Origin: Dugong dugon
Taxonomy: Eukaryota > Chordata > Mammalia > Sirenia > Dugongidae
Reading direction: 5' to 3'
Assembly: GCA_030035585.1 (NCBI GenBank)
Contig: CM057462.1
Span: forward strand, 69,598,734 to 69,662,733
DNA length: 64,000 nt
Shown: in pieces, positions 1-11,987 of the stretch
Layout: every line of letters begins with the position of its first letter
Position numbering within the stretch: the stretch's first letter is position 1
Translations under genes and position numbers: made by a program
The notes under the pieces: model-generated
What the model was told of the DNA's origin: nothing
The model's input: the letters and a program-made list of their open reading frames with translations, nothing else
The model's database searches: none

Positions 1-72
1 ATATGCAGGGCCTAAGCCCTGTTCCAGATCCTTGTGACCTGCTGACCAGGGCCCCTTTGCTTTCTTCCCAAG

Positions 73-3000
73 GCGGTGTGCGCCATCTTTGAGAAGTCTG
101 TCAAGACGCTGCTGGATGACTTTGCCCCCATGGTGCCGCAGCTCTGTGAGATGCTGGGTCGGATGTACAGCACCATCCCCCAGGCCTCTGCTCTTGACCT
201 CACTCGACAGGTGGGCCTTCTGGTTGGGGCAGCCAGTGTTCTGGATTTCATCCTGGTCCGAGATCTGCTTGCTTCCCCAGGGGTGGGGTGGGTGGCTGCC
301 CTGGCTGGGATGCTGACCTGTCCTGGTGAGGCTGGGCCTCAGCTGACCAGCATTCCCTGCTTTGTCGTAGCTGGTCCACATCTTTGCTCATGAGCCTGCC
401 CACTTTCCACCAATCGAGGCCCTCTTCCTGCTCGTCACCTCTGTCACACTGACTCTCTTCCAACAAGGTAGGTCCTGACCAGGGTCTCTGCTGCTGCCGT
501 GACTGCCACTGCCTCTGCTTCCCCGACTGGGGAGCCACAGCTGCCCACTCTTCTCTGTCCCCTGAGTCACACATGGGACTTGATGGGAAACTTACAGGAT
601 CAAGCACAGCACAACTGTCACCTTATAAATAGTTGACACCTTAGACTGAAGTGGACAAGAGGGTGTATGATGTCTTCTACTTGCCTGCTGGGCTCAGGGC
701 CAGTCTGGATGTGGGGAAGGGGTGGGGGCAGAGGCTCTGAGGCACTTGGGGGGCTAGGCTGGCTCATTCTCATTGGGATATAATGAAACGGGGAAAGAGC
801 ATGGGCTTTGAAGTCACATAGACCTAGATTCTAATCTCATCACCACCAACTAGTTGTGTGACCTTGGGTAAATCACTTACCTTAGCTGAGCCTTTGTTTC
901 CGTATCTGCGAATTGGAATCTTGATAGGATTATTACAGGTATTCAAGCAGCATTTTTTGGGCACCTGGCTTGGGGTTTTGCACGCAAAATACTCCCAGTG
1001 CTGGTTCCTTTCCCTGCATAGAGGCTCTTTCCTTTTTTAAGCCAAAAGCCAAGTATTTTTGGCTGTAGTCCCAGCCCCCCTTCACTGTGCCCCCTCCACC
1101 TGAGAGAGTTGGGAGCAGAGGACTCCAGTCTTCCCCTGCTGCCTAACCCAGGCCCCTAACATGCAGAAGAAACAGTGCTGCTCAGCCAGCCTCATGAATC
1201 TTGCCTGGATTCGCGGTCCCGGGTGTGAGGCTCGCCAGAGGTCTCAACTGGAGTCCAAAGGGTCCTCTGCTCATATCCTCCCTGCCTGATCCTCCAATCC
1301 TGGCCTCTGCTTCTGTGGGCCATGGGTAGGACCAAGACTGGGGAGAGACGTGAGCCACAAACCTGAGTGGAGATCCTCAACCCCACCTCTGCTGACCCCT
1401 CTTATCTAGTCAGGGACAAGTCCCGTTGATCCTGGCTCCTGATTAGCCCTCAATCTGCCCAGTTGTGTCTACCCTCCATGGCTACTACCTCGGTGTAGAG
1501 TCTCACCTGGATACCTTCTAACTGGTTTCCTTGACAGCTGCCCTTCTCTCCAGTCCATTCTGCACAGTGCAGCCATAATGTTCCTTATAAACCATAAATC
1601 TGAGCATTTTCCCTCCCTGACTTAAAACCCTTTCATTATACCCCACTGCCCTCAGGTTAATGTCCCACTCCCATCCACATGCTGTAGCTCCTGCATATCT
1701 CTCAATATCCTCTCCTGCCATTGTTTAGGCACACTGCCTTTTTTCCTTACTGTGTTCCATTTGAGCCTTGTGCCTTGCATGTGTTGGTCCTCTGCAGTGC
1801 TCTGTGCCCTTTATAGGGCAGAACTGCATGCTTCTAACTCAGTGCTGAAACTGCCTTGTGCACATATTGCTAGTACAGTGCCAATCACACATGTCTATCT
1901 CTCTCCCTAGACTCAGCTTCAAAGGGCAGGGCTGGGTCTCTTTGCATCCCCAGTGCCCAGAATGAGGCCAGCATAGAGCATACACCATTGGATAAAGGAG
2001 GGTGAGGGCTCCCTGCCCTTGGAACCTTTCTTCTCACTGTCTGACTCACCTTCTGCACATTGCACCTCCTGTTCAGCAGTGGGACCCAGGCATGGGGCAC
2101 ACTGGGCCACACTTTCCAGAACTTGAGTAATTCAGAATTCATTCAGATGTGAAAGGGATGGACTTTATCAGTGGTGCCTTGTAACAGCCTAGAGAAGGAA
2201 ACAGAGCAGAGGTTATAATCTCCCTTACCTATGGGGAAACTGAGCATTTGTGGCTCACGCAAGATCACACAGCTACTTAGTGGTGCCTTAGGCAGATGTT
2301 CATGCAGCTCATCCTTCTGAGAGTGGAGCAGCCCAACCAGGAGCTCCAGGTGCATGCCTTGTTCTTTTCATAGGAGCCATCAGAACTGGAAGCACAGTAG
2401 TATCCAACATCATATTTGTTGGGCTTGTTGGCTGTCTTGCTGAACAGGATGGCCCCTTACTTGTTATGCTGGCCCAGTCTTGGCCATCCTTTCCTTGGAC
2501 TCTGCCCTCCCACTAGACCATGGGGTAACATGCTGACTGGTTTTCCCCTCTCTTGGCGAGGCCTCTCCATGTCCAGATGGTGGGAGCTGGTCCTCAGCCC
2601 TGAGCTTGCCTCTCTGTTGAGCCCGTATCTGTGTGGAGGGGGCTTTGCCAGGGTGGGGCTCTCACTGTTGGCCTCATGATACAGCTAATTAGAGGGTTTC
2701 TTCCCCTAAGCCCTGCCGGTGGCTTGCACAGCCAGCCCCACAGCACACTGCCCTACTCAGGAAGGAGTCCTCTGGTGTAACAGGGCCCAGTCAATTTCCT
2801 TAACCAGGCCAAGACCCCTGAGGCCATTGAAGTGAGGGTGCACCTGTTCAGTTCTTGCTGTTCTGGCCTTTCTAGGGCCTCACCCAGCCCTCAAGAGGAG
2901 GTACCAACTGTCCTCCTGCCAGCCCCACCCTTCTCCTCGATGGTTGGTGATTGGAGGTCTGTGCTTGGGAGCAGTGTAGGGGCCAGCCTGCCAGAGGCCA

Positions 3001-6000
3001 CAACAAGAGTTTGGGGGCCGTTTCTTCAGCTACATGGAGTCCAGCGTTGTTTGAGCACTGAGGGAACACTTAGGGGGACTGGCCTGAGGAGTGGGGAGTA
3101 GGTGGATGGCCCCTTGGGAGGGAGCTGGGGCAGGCGTGTCCTTCACTTTGCCGTCTCTTTCTGTTGGGCTTCTCCCAGTTCATGGTTTTTGTATGTTTTG
3201 TTTCTTTATCTTGCTTCCTGCTGCTCATGTGCCCCCACGCTGTCTCCCTGCAGGCTCTCAGTCCCACATAACTATATGAGGTTGAGTTGCTGTTTGTATA
3301 ATTTTTTCTTAAGTTCCATCTTTATTATATTTTAGGGCCCAGGGATCATCCTGATATTGTTGATTCATTTATGCAACTCCTGGCACAGGTGTGTTTTAGT
3401 TTTATTCATTCACGTTCTGTTCTCTCTCTTTCTCTTTCTCTTATGTTGGAATTCAATTTAAGCCTATTTTTAGCTTTCTGTTGACAAATTTTTTTTTTCT
3501 GTTCAGTTGAATAGAGTTTCTTCATCTGTTTCCGTGGAAGTTGACAACCCAACATCCTCCTTTAGTGCCCCTTTGCCTCAACTAGCTCAGTCTTCTACAA
3601 GGACCAAGGAGAGGCTGAACCCTGAGGGAGGGAGCTGGGCTGGCCTGGGGGAGGAGGGGTGGTGACTGTGCCCAAAAGCTCCTGAGTGACTGGGCTGCCC
3701 AAGAAGTTCAGGGGTAGAGCTGGAGTTGAAGGGCCTGGGGTTCACTGTCCCCGTGCTCCTGCCGGGAACTGCCTGCCTCAGTGCCCCCAGCCTACTCCTG
3801 AGAGGTGGGCTGGGAGGAGCTCCGAAGAGAGGGGCTGAAGATGAATGTGCTGCAGTGGAGCCCAGAGTCGGGCTGCTAGAGAGGTTGTGCTGCTGCTGGG
3901 AGGTGGGGAGCACGTTCCATTCGAGACCATGTTAGGATGCGTTTGTGTTTGGTGTGTGCTTAAGAGTGTTGGCCCTTATTTTGTATGTTTTGAGTCTGGA
4001 TTGGAATGGCAACAGAAATCACCTAACTAATGTTAAGTAGTGTGTGTATTGTGTTTGATGTTGGGGTAAGTGTGTGGTTGAAGTGCGGGCATGTGCATTG
4101 ATGTGTGTTGTTGATGCATGTTAGGCACTGATGGATTTGAGGCATTGATGTGTTGAGCTGTGGGAGTGTGTATTACGGTGTTGGTATGTCTGTATTAGGG
4201 TATGTGTGTTTGGGAAGATATATGTGTTGGGCTGTGGGAGTGGGGAAGGAGCAGTGGGGGAGGGGTTGTGTGTGGAAGGGCTCCTGTGGGTTTGAATATA
4301 TGATGTTTCTTTGCTTAATCATTTCACAAATGTTTACTGAGTGTAATACATGCTTGGTACTCTGCTAGGTGCCGAGGATATAATGGTGAGCAAAAGCAGG
4401 CACAGTGCTTGCTGTCTTGGAATTTACAGTCTTTGCAGGGGTGGTAGGAGTGAGGAGTAGGGAGTGTGTTTTGGGGCCTGGATGGAGGTGAGGGTGTTAA
4501 GTGTATTTGTGCATGGGTGTGTAGGGAGAGTGTAGATATGCTGGAGAATGGTAGGTAAATTGAGGCTATGGGCATGTGGACATGGGTTGGGTGTTTGGGT
4601 GTGTGAATATGTAGTGAGGGTGTGATGCGAATGTGGGGAGAGTGTTTTTGTAAGGGGTGTGACAGGGTGAGTGTTTAAAGTGAGGGTATATGTGGGAATG
4701 TTTGCACATGAGTGAACATGGGGGTGGAAGGTATGTGAGGGGTTGGAGGTTAGGGGTCTGTATGCTACGCATTGGGGGGTTGCTGGGGAAGGGCAGTGTT
4801 TGAGGAATGCTGGAGCTCTGCATAGTGTCTCCTGTGATCCGAGGATGTGCCAGTCCTGTCCTGGTACCACTTGGGGTGGACCGTCTGCTCCCCTTACTCT
4901 ATCCGTTCTCCCCACACATGGCAGCCCTGGCTCTTGGGGTCAATCTGGCTGAGAAGGACCTGGACATAGGGTGTCCTGGGTAAAAGGTGGGGCTGTGGCT
5001 CCAGGGCTCCTACCCTCCTTTCCCTCTTCCTGAGCAGGAGCTGGAGGGTGCCTGAGGAATGCAGGTGGGACATGGGAGGGGGGCTGTTGGACTGGGGGAT
5101 CCATGTCCAGCTGCCATCTCTTGTCTGCTGCCCCTTTAACAAGCCCACAGGGCCTCACCTACCTTTGTGAGTCAAGGTGAAGTCCCTGCTGGCTACCAGG
5201 AACCTGTAGGAGGTCTGGCCCTGCTGGAGGGGCAGGCGGGAGCTGTTTGCTGAGGGAGTGACTTGGGACCTAAGATTTCTGCATTGTGCTCCCCCCAACT
5301 TCCCTCAAATACACCTATGCATTCATGTACACGAACATGTACACAGCATCACTTGGGCTGCTCCTCTCCTGACCTACTGGACTCTGGGGTGGTCTGGGTC
5401 CCCCAGAGATGGCTAGGTGGCTGGTTTGGCAGCCTCTAACCTGTCATGCACAGAGTTGGGGTCTGGGGTGGCAGGTGAGTGGGGGGATGGCCCTTGGAGC
5501 TGGCTGGGGCTGGGCTTACCAGCCTCACCTCCTGCAGGCTCTGAAGCGGAAGCCAGATTTGTTCCTGTGTGAACGATTGGATGTCAAAGCTGTGTTCCAG
5601 TGTGGTAAGTGGGGCAGGTGGACATGTGGGCCTGGGCCTCCCCAACACCCCTGGATCCTCTAGCCCCATCTGATCTGCTTCCATCTCTCCCACAGCTGTG
5701 CTGGCCCTCAAGTTCCCCGAGGCGCCTACTGTCAAGGCCTCCTGTGGCTTCTTTGTGAGTCCTGTGCTAACCCCTGCTACCCCATACCCATCCCTCCCTA
5801 CGCAGGACTCTAGAGGGTAGGGGCGTGGTATGCAGGTCTTGTCCTCAGGGAGAGGTGGGAAGGAGCTGGGGCTGATGGGCCTCTCCATCCTCTGCAGACA
5901 GAGCTGCTGCCTCGGTGTGGGGAAGTCGAACCTGTGGGAAAGGTGGTGCAGGAGGATGGCCGTATGCTGCTCGTAGCAGTGCTGGAGGTGAGATGGAGTG

Positions 6001-6652
6001 GGAGGGGTGAGATGGGGCTGGGGGTGCCGCTGAGTCAGCTGGCTTTCTGGGAAACGCACGCCTTTGACACCCTAGGCCCTCTGATCCTGTGTTTGTTCCT
6101 CGATTAAATGGCTGAGTTATTTGGGTTGCTGTGAGGATCAGCTGGATCTCAAAAAGCAGCACTCGCTTGTCATATCCAGTTTGGCTGGGGAACTGTTCAG
6201 GAGGGCGTGGGGGTGGCCTGGCACCCTTACTGCAGAAGGGAGGGGCCCTAGTGGTGCTGAGAGCCCCTCTCCCTCAGGCCATTGGGGGCCAGGCCTCCCG
6301 CAGCCTCATGGACTGCTTTGCCGACATCCTGTTCGCCCTGAACAAACACTGCTTCAGCCTCCTGAGCATGTGGATTAAGGAGGCACTGCAGCCACCTGGT
6401 TTTCCCTCTGCCCGCCTTAGCCCTGAACAGAAGGACACCTTCAGCCAGCAGATCCTTCGGTGAGCACAACTGGGGTGGGCCTGGGCTCAGGGTAGGAAGG
6501 AGGAAGAGCCGGAGGTAGTGAATGGTGCTAACCTGCTCTCCCTTCCCTCCTTCAGTGAGCGAGTGAACAAGAGGCGGGTGAAGGAGATGGTGAAGGAGTT
6601 CACACTGCTGTGCCGGGGGCTACATGGCACAGACTACACAGCTGACTACTGA
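73..6652 (+). CDS. IPO13: Importin-13, C-terminal part (last eight exons)
   Basis: Importin-13 is a beta-karyopherin of HEAT repeats that carries cargo such as UBC9 and the MAGO-Y14 pair into the nucleus and eIF1A out (family knowledge). Exons read here: 73-210, 371-467, 3336-3388, 5538-5604, 5696-5754, 5898-5987, 6278-6459 and 6556-6652. All have AG/GT borders and the frame is kept at every join. Together they give 260 residues, beginning AVCAIFEKSVKTLLDDFAP and ending GLHGTDYTADY before TGA. The family length is about 963 aa, so the first 700 or so residues lie left of the window. The third exon is only 53 nt and sits between introns of 2.9 and 2.1 kb. No break or premature stop is seen. 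Identification rests on near-identity to my memory of the human protein. Confidence 0.97.
788..960 (+). repeat. MIR SINE, sense
   Basis: The stretch follows the MIR consensus: an AGAGCATGGGCTTTGAAGTC start, then TGTGTGACCTTGGGTAAATC, the conserved core, followed by a CTGAGCCTTTGTTTCC..ATCTG tail. Confidence 0.85.
1500..1990 (+). repeat. L2 LINE remnant, sense
   Basis: The end of the L2 reverse-transcriptase frame is recognisable (the region matching AAAACCCTTTCATTATACCC and the tract after it). An L2-type 3' end follows, with a 'gggcagggctgggtctc..ccccagtgcccag' pattern. It is heavily diverged and the borders are approximate. Confidence 0.65.
2205..2300 (-). repeat. MIR fragment, antisense
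   Basis: The reverse MIR pattern is visible: TATGGGGAAACTGAG, then CAAGATCACACAGCTACTTAG. Confidence 0.75.
4030..4740 (+). repeat. TG-rich low-complexity tract in IPO13 intron
   Basis: Irregular TGTGTG, GGGTGTG and GTATTG units run through most of 4030-4270 and 4440-4740 without a fixed period. They look like a decayed (TG)n or minisatellite array. The transcript here would be UG-rich. Confidence 0.7.
4305..4435 (-). repeat. L2 3'-end fragment, antisense
   Basis: The pattern 'aaatgtttactgagtgtaatacatgcttggtactctgctaggtgcc..gataatggtgagcaaaa', here in short form, is the reverse of the L2 3' end. It interrupts the TG-rich tract. Confidence 0.65.
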
Positions 6653-6699
6653 GGGGCACCCGCTCACCTACCCCTCCTTGCCCATCTCTATCCCCAAAG

Positions 6700-6705
6700 A
6701 GTAAA
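6700..6705 (+). terminator. IPO13: IPO13 poly(A) signal, AGTAAA
   Basis: AGTAAA lies 48 nt past the stop codon and is the only signal-like hexamer in the first 250 nt after it. ATTAAA near 6960 is a possible distal site. Confidence 0.6.
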
Positions 6706-6979
6706 GCTGGATCCTCACTGCTGCCTCTGCTTCCTTTCTGCTGCCACCAGTACCTAACTGGTGACCCTAGAAGGCCTAGGGGGAAGGATAGGAGGAGGCT
6801 TGGACTCAGGCCTTGGTAGGGAGGGTGAGGATACTGTCTGGCTTCTAGGGTAGAAGAGGCACTGCTGTAGCCAAGCTGCCTAGGCTGGAGCTGGTCAGAA
6901 TACTACCGTTGCCCTGGAGGTGTGGTAGGGGCTGCAGTAAGATCAGCAACCTTCCCCCATTAAATTAGTACCAAACTGC

Positions 6980-7340
6980 AGGCATGCATACATTCATTAA
7001 TCAACAGTGCTGAATACTAGGCCCCTAGCTCTGTCCTGCCTTGTTCTGCTCTAAACAAAGGCTGATCTAGCCCATAGCTACTATGCTAAGCTAGGAGAAT
7101 GAGACTCATGAGGAAAGGCTTCACAGAGGAAGTTTCATTTCTGATGGGAATTGAAGGTTTTTTAAGTAGAGGCAAAGGCCTTTGCCAACACCTGGACTGG
7201 AAGTGGGGTGGAGCTGCGCCAGCTAGGAGGGGAGAAAAGGAGCACGGCTTTGAGTTACAGGAGAGGTTTCTGGTGTGGAGTGGTAGAGGCACCCACACTT
7301 GCACATGGTTGAAGAGAGCTATAAAAAGGAACTGAGTTTG
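6980..7340 (-). repeat. L2 remnant, antisense, between IPO13 and DPH2
   Basis: It begins with a TTCATTAATCAACAGTGCTG-type start and continues with GGAAAGGCTTCACAGAGGAA, the reverse-strand L2 pattern. The rest of 6713-7940 shows nothing else I can name. Confidence 0.55.
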
Positions 7341-7949
7341 AGTACGGGGGAGGCATCATGGGCCCCAGAGAAGGAAGAAGGCAGAAGCTAGTGTTGTCTG
7401 TGCACCCATCAGCTCCCACCTCTATCCAGCATGGAATAGTATGGGCTTATTCAGGACCAAGGACAGCTCCTGAACTGCCTCCACTCCTCCCTTAGCAAGG
7501 TTGTCTCCCTTTCTGTCTCCTTGGCCGTAATTTCACCTACCTCTCAGGCACCCCAGTCCTGAAGAGCAGGACTGGGGTCTCCTCACTCCCACCTTTGTGT
7601 GTTCAGTCTCTTTGGAGATGGTAGGGGAACAGGTCACTCCCACATTCATCCCACTCCTCCTGTTCCTTTCCCAACCTATGTCCAAGTTCAGTGTCCTCCA
7701 CTGTTCATCCTAGTCCACCTTCTCCCATGCCAGTCAGCATCAGTCCCCCTCTGTCATCTGCCAACCCCTGAAACCACTCTGTCCCCCTTCCTCTACCCCT
7801 CCTCAGTCCCATTCTCGCTTTACACTTGATTTCTCATTTCTCCTGGGAGATGTGGAGATGTTTCACATATTTTTAGTCCTTTGCTCCTACTACATGGAAT
7901 CCAGGTGTCTCCTCCCCTCTTCCACTGAATGTACCATATATAAGCTACA

Positions 7950-8110
7950 AGAATGAGGGGTCTAAAGACCAGTTCTGAAATCAAATAGACCTGGGTTTGA
8001 TACTTATTGTGACACTGCCTTGCCGTGTCTTCTTAGGTAGTTAACCTCTTTGTAAATTAGGATAATTCTCATCTGTAAATTAGGATAAGTCTTACACCAA
8101 AGACTAAGTC
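7950..8110 (+). repeat. MIR SINE, sense
   Basis: The order 'aaatcaaatagacctgggtttga', a poorly kept core, 'gttaacctctttg' and 'ctcatctgtaa' follows MIR. Confidence 0.7.
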
Positions 8111-8199
8111 AGCTCCAAGAGTACGGAGCCTGTTGAACAGTTACGTGCTCACTGTCTGCCTAATAGACTGCTGTAAGGATAACAGCAAATGCTTTGAAC

Positions 8200-8400
8200 A
8201 CTTGTGATATGCAAAGGACTGCCTTGTAAAGTTTTATATGTAAATTTGATTCTCACAATCCTACTAGGAGGTACTACCGTTACAACCCCTATTCTGCAGA
8301 ATGAGGAAACAGGCATAGAGAGATTAAGTAACTTTTCTAAGATACTCAGTAATTAAGTGGCGGAACCAGTCAATATTCAAAGCTAGGCAATTTGGCACCC
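8200..8400 (-). repeat. MIR SINE, antisense
   Basis: Reverse MIR order: TTCTGCAGAATGAGGAAACA, AGAGAGATTAAGTAACTTTT, a degenerate ACACAG region, then AATTAAGTGGCGGAACCAG. Confidence 0.75.
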
Positions 8401-8559
8401 GACTTAAAAATTTATACAATGCAAGAAAAACAAATTATACAATGCTACCTCCCAGGTGATAGAGTGCGCATCAACTGCTTAATAGTGTCCGGCGGATAGG
8501 AGCTGCTCAAATTGGAGCAGTTGTTTTCAGGGAGTCGCTGGCGTCCAGAGGGCCAGAGG

Positions 8560-8967
8560 CCGCCGGAACCGGAAAACTCCCAGCGCCTTCGGAGGCGCCC
8601 CAGGACGACTACAACACCCACAAGGCTCCGCGCCTCCCTCGAAGTACCTCCGGTTGGCCTCGCACTCTGAGGCAGATCATTGGTTCTCTGTGGCAGGCTT
8701 TGTGGGGAGGACTGAAGGACGGGAGCAGTGCTGGTTTAGGATTGGTAAAATTGCTACCAGCCCCGCCTCAAAATCCCGGAAATGATCTCCGGGATAAGCC
8801 CATGTGCAGTGGAGAAACGGGTGTTTAGATGGGTGGGCTGCGGACTGGGCCAGACTTTTTCTCCCCGAGTAACGTGACTCTGACCCGGCGAGGGCTGTTT
8901 TGAGAACGGGGGACCTAAAGCTGACCGAGAGAGGTTCCCGCAGCATTCTGCACCCAAGCTGTCCCTC
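8560..8967 (+). promoter_or_regulatory. DPH2: DPH2 promoter and 5' leader region, CpG-enriched
   Basis: CpG density rises from about 8,470 to 9,070. ACTACAACACCCA at 8608-8620 differs at one position from the ACTACAAYTCCCA core bound by ZNF143/THAP11. There is no TATA box in the expected place, as is usual for housekeeping promoters. The transcription start cannot be fixed from sequence alone. Confidence 0.6.
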
Positions 8968-11250
8968 ATGGAGTCTACGTTCAGCAGCCCAGCGGAGGCG
9001 TCGCTGCAGCGGGAGGCGGGCGCCGCAGGGCTGCTCACTCCTCTCGCGGACTTGGACCGAGTGTATGAACTGGAGCGAGTCGTTGGATTTGTCCGCGATC
9101 TGGGGTGTCAGCGGGTGAGGGCAGGCTTGGGAAGGGGTACTGCCTTGTCTTTCTGGGGAAGGGTCTCCCTGAGGATGGGGATCTTGTGAAGATAAGCCTG
9201 GGGGTACTCCTCTGGAGGAGGGGCTCTGAGGGTTTAATAGAGTCTACCCGAAAGTTTCCCTGTGAGGAGCGCCTGGGTGTTGGAGGAGGGAGGAGAGGCC
9301 ATTCTGACTCCATGGTTGGTTTATATTTACAGGTGGCTTTGCAGTTCCCTGATCAGCTACTGGGAGATGCTGGAGCCGTGGCTACACGACTGGAAGAGAT
9401 CACGGGGTCAAAGATGTTCATTTTGGGAGACACGGCGTATGGCAGGTGTGAATTTGGGCTTGTGGATTGGGGTGAGGTAAGCTGGCGATCCAGGCTCCCC
9501 TCGATGTCTGTCCCTAGTGTTTATTTGATGATGATGTCTCTCTTCTGATGCTGGGTGCCTTCTACGATGGTGTCTTTCTTTCATGATGACATTTTCTTCA
9601 CTGACCGTGTTCCCGATTGATAACAGCAACTCCCTTCCTGGTAGGAACCCCTCTCACTGATGGTCTTTCCCCTGCAGCTGCTGTGTGGACGTGCTGGGCT
9701 CCGAGCAAGCTGGAGCTCAGGCTCTCGTACATTTTGGCCCCGCCTGCTTGAGCCCTCCGGCCCGCCCGCTGCCCATCACCTTCGTCCTTGGTCAACGTGC
9801 TGTAGCCTTGGAGCTCTGTGCCAAGGCCTTTGAGGCCCTGAACCCGGACGCCACAGCACCTGTGGTGCTGCTGAGTGAGCCAGCCTGTGCCCATGCCCTG
9901 GGTGAGGGGTTATACGTATAGGAAGGGTGGGCCAACTGCTTTGTGCCTTAATTTCCCCATTTTAGTACACTTTCATAGAGCTCTTGTTACGAGATTGGCC
10001 TTAGCCTTTGCTTTTGGGTCACATTCAGTCTCCTGGGGATGGAGGAACTCCTACTTTGCCAGGCCCCACTTCTGACATCACCGCCTCTCCCCTCAGAGGC
10101 GTTGGCCACTCTCCTGCGCCCAAGGTACCTGGACCTGCTTGTCTCCAGCCCAGCTCTTCCCTTGCCAACTGGCTACCTCAATTCAGTGCCTGAGCCCCTG
10201 GAGCGTTTTGGACGCTGCTTCCCCTTGGCCCCAGGAAGGTGCCTGGAGGAGTATGGTGCTTTCTATGTGGGGGGCTCTAAGGACAGCCCTGGATCTGACC
10301 TTGACCCAGACCTGAGTCGCCTGCTCTTGGGCTGGGCACCAGGGCAGCCCTTCTCCTCTTGCTGCCCCGAGACAGGGCAGTGTCAGGATGAGAGTGCCCG
10401 AGCTGGGAGGCTAAGGGCACATAGACACTACCTGGTGGAGCGGGCCAGAGATGCCCGTGTGGTGGGGCTGCTGGTAGGCACATTGGGTGTGGCCCGATAC
10501 CGTGAGGCCCTGGCACACTTTCGGAACCTAACTCAAGCTGCTGGCAAGCGTAGCTATGTGTTGGCCCTGGGGCGGCCCACTCCTGCCAAGCTTGCCAACT
10601 TCCCTGAAGTGGATATCTTTGTGCTTTTGGCCTGTCCTCTGGGTGCCCTGGCTCCCCAGCCTTCTGGTGGCTTCTTCCGACCTGTGTTGGCACCATGTGA
10701 GCTGGAGGCTGCCTGCAACCCTGCCTGGCCGCCTCCAGGCCTGGCCCCCCACCTCACACATTATGCGGACCTGCTGCCCGGTGAGTGGTGGGGCACTGCC
10801 TGAACTGGGAACACTTGGGGTGGGGGTGGGGGAGCCAGTATGGATCTACTTCTTTCCTCCTTTCCAGGCTCTCCTTTCCATGTGCCCCTCCCACCACCTG
10901 ACTCAGAGCTGTGGGACACTCCAGATGTGTCACTTATTACTGGGGAGCTCCGACCTGCACCTACCTGGAAACCACCAAATGCTCTTGGGTGCTCAGCCCT
11001 GACCCCGCAGCCCCAGCTAGAACTGGCTGAGAGCAGCCCTGCAGGTGAGTGTGCCACGTCTTCACCTCCAGCTGAACTCTTCCCCAGATTCAGCCATCTC
11101 AGCCTGAGCTTCCCTTCCCTTGCAGCTTTGTTCCTTAGTTCCCGGAGCTGGCAGGGGCTGGAGCCCTGCCTGGGTCAGACGCCGGTGACAGGAGTTGTGA
11201 GTGGAAGACGAGGAATTGCCATCGCCTATGAGGATGAGGGAAACAGCTGA
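8968..11250 (+). CDS. DPH2: 2-(3-amino-3-carboxypropyl)histidine synthase subunit 2
   Basis: DPH2 pairs with DPH1 to form an unusual [4Fe-4S] radical-SAM enzyme. It transfers the aminocarboxypropyl group of SAM to a histidine of eEF2, the first step of diphthamide synthesis in the cytosol (family knowledge). Exons: 8968-9114, 9333-9445, 9678-9901, 10097-10780, 10868-11044 and 11126-11250. They make 489 aa, the length I recall for human DPH2, from MESTFSSPAEASLQ to AIAYEDEGNS. Likely cluster cysteines are the C88-C89 pair (YGSCCVDVLG) and C341 (LLACPLGAL). DPH2 is known to lack the middle cysteine of DPH1. The ATG at 8968 is chosen because its N-terminus matches the family. Nothing is broken. 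SLC6A9 aside, every gene here lies on this same strand. Confidence 0.98.
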
Positions 11251-11446
11251 TACCATATGGGGCCAGAGACACAGATGAACTAGTGAATCACTGCTGAGAC
11301 TTTTGGTGTTCCCTGCACCAATTCACCCACTGCCTTGCCAGGATCCAGGAGCTTGGATGGAGGGAGGGCAGGCAACCCCTTCCTGAGGATAGGACCCAGC
11401 TCTGTCCTGTCATGGCACTGGCACAAGACTCAGCACATATTGGCAT

Positions 11447-11452
11447 AGTAAA
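11447..11452 (+). terminator. DPH2: DPH2 poly(A) signal, AGTAAA
   Basis: AGTAAA lies about 200 nt after the stop and is followed by the GT-rich stretch TGCCTGTTGATTGGCTGTTG. The first AATAAA is near 12226, beyond three transposons, so the nearer site is preferred. Confidence 0.5.
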
Positions 11453-11614
11453 TGCCTGTTGATTGGCTGTTGTGGGGAAAAGCTTAGGAGCTTCCTTGAG
11501 GCCTTCTGAGCCTGTCTGTCCTGGGAATAGATCAGGACCTGTGGCCAATTCCAGTTCCTGGACTGTAGTTGAGGGTCTGCTCTTGTCAAAGGGCAGGTGC
11601 TAGATGGTCTAGAC

Positions 11615-11811
11615 CAAGGTTTCTCAACCTTGGCCTTGTTGACATTTTGGGCCGGATATTTTTTTGTTGAAAGGGGCTGTCCTGTGCATTGTAAGATGTT
11701 TAGTATGATCCCTGGCCTCTACCAACTAGATGCCAGTAACCTCTCCCTCAGTTGTGACAACCAAAAATGTCCTCTGTGGGGGCAAAGTTGCTCCCCAGTT
11801 GAGAACCACAG
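11615..11811 (-). mobile_element. MER5A-like hAT DNA transposon
   Basis: The right end TTGAGAACCACAG and left end CAAGGTTTCTCAACC are inverted copies. The interior matches MER5A (GACAACCAAAAATGTC, CTGTCCTGTGCATTGTA). The flanking 8-mers GTCTAGAC (11607-11614) and GTGTAGGC (11812-11819) look like a decayed target-site duplication. Confidence 0.85.
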
Positions 11812-11821
11812 GTGTAGGCCT

Positions 11822-11975
11822 GGGGTCCTGGTGGCACAGTGGTTAAGAGCTCAGCTACTAACCAAAAGGTCAGCAGTTCGAATCCACTGGCCGCTCCTTG
11901 GAAATCCTATGGGGCAGTTCTACTCTGTCCTGTAGGGTCGCTATGAGTTGGAATCGACTCGATGGCAGTGGTTTA
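11822..11975 (+). repeat. Afrotherian SINE, sense, with target duplication
   Basis: It has a tRNA-like head (TGGCACAGTGGTTAAGAGCT, and a GTTCGAATCC B-box) and the RTE-like tail CGCTATGAGTTGGAATCGAC. The flanks ACAGGTGTAG(G/A)CCT at 11808-11821 and 11976-11989 are a 14-bp target duplication with one mismatch. Confidence 0.95.
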
Positions 11976-11987
11976 ACAGGTGTAGAC

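Larger units (their letters stand above)
468..3335. other. IPO13 intron of 2.9 kb
   Basis: This intron holds a MIR, an L2 remnant and a second MIR fragment (listed separately). I recognise nothing in 2310-3335 apart from the pyrimidine-rich tract before the acceptor at 3335. Confidence 0.6.

Noticed and set aside
5436..6059. Long - strand open frame of 207 codons across IPO13 exons
   Set aside because: It is the antisense shadow of GC-biased coding exons and has no start context, similarity or splice logic of its own.
9525..9660. C/D-box snoRNA-like pattern in DPH2 intron 2 (ATGATGA at 9583, CTGA at 9601 and 9657, TTGATAA at 9617)
   Set aside because: The sequences outside the putative C and D boxes do not pair, so there is no terminal stem, and TGATG and CTGA are frequent in this repetitive short intron. 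I recall no snoRNA in DPH2.
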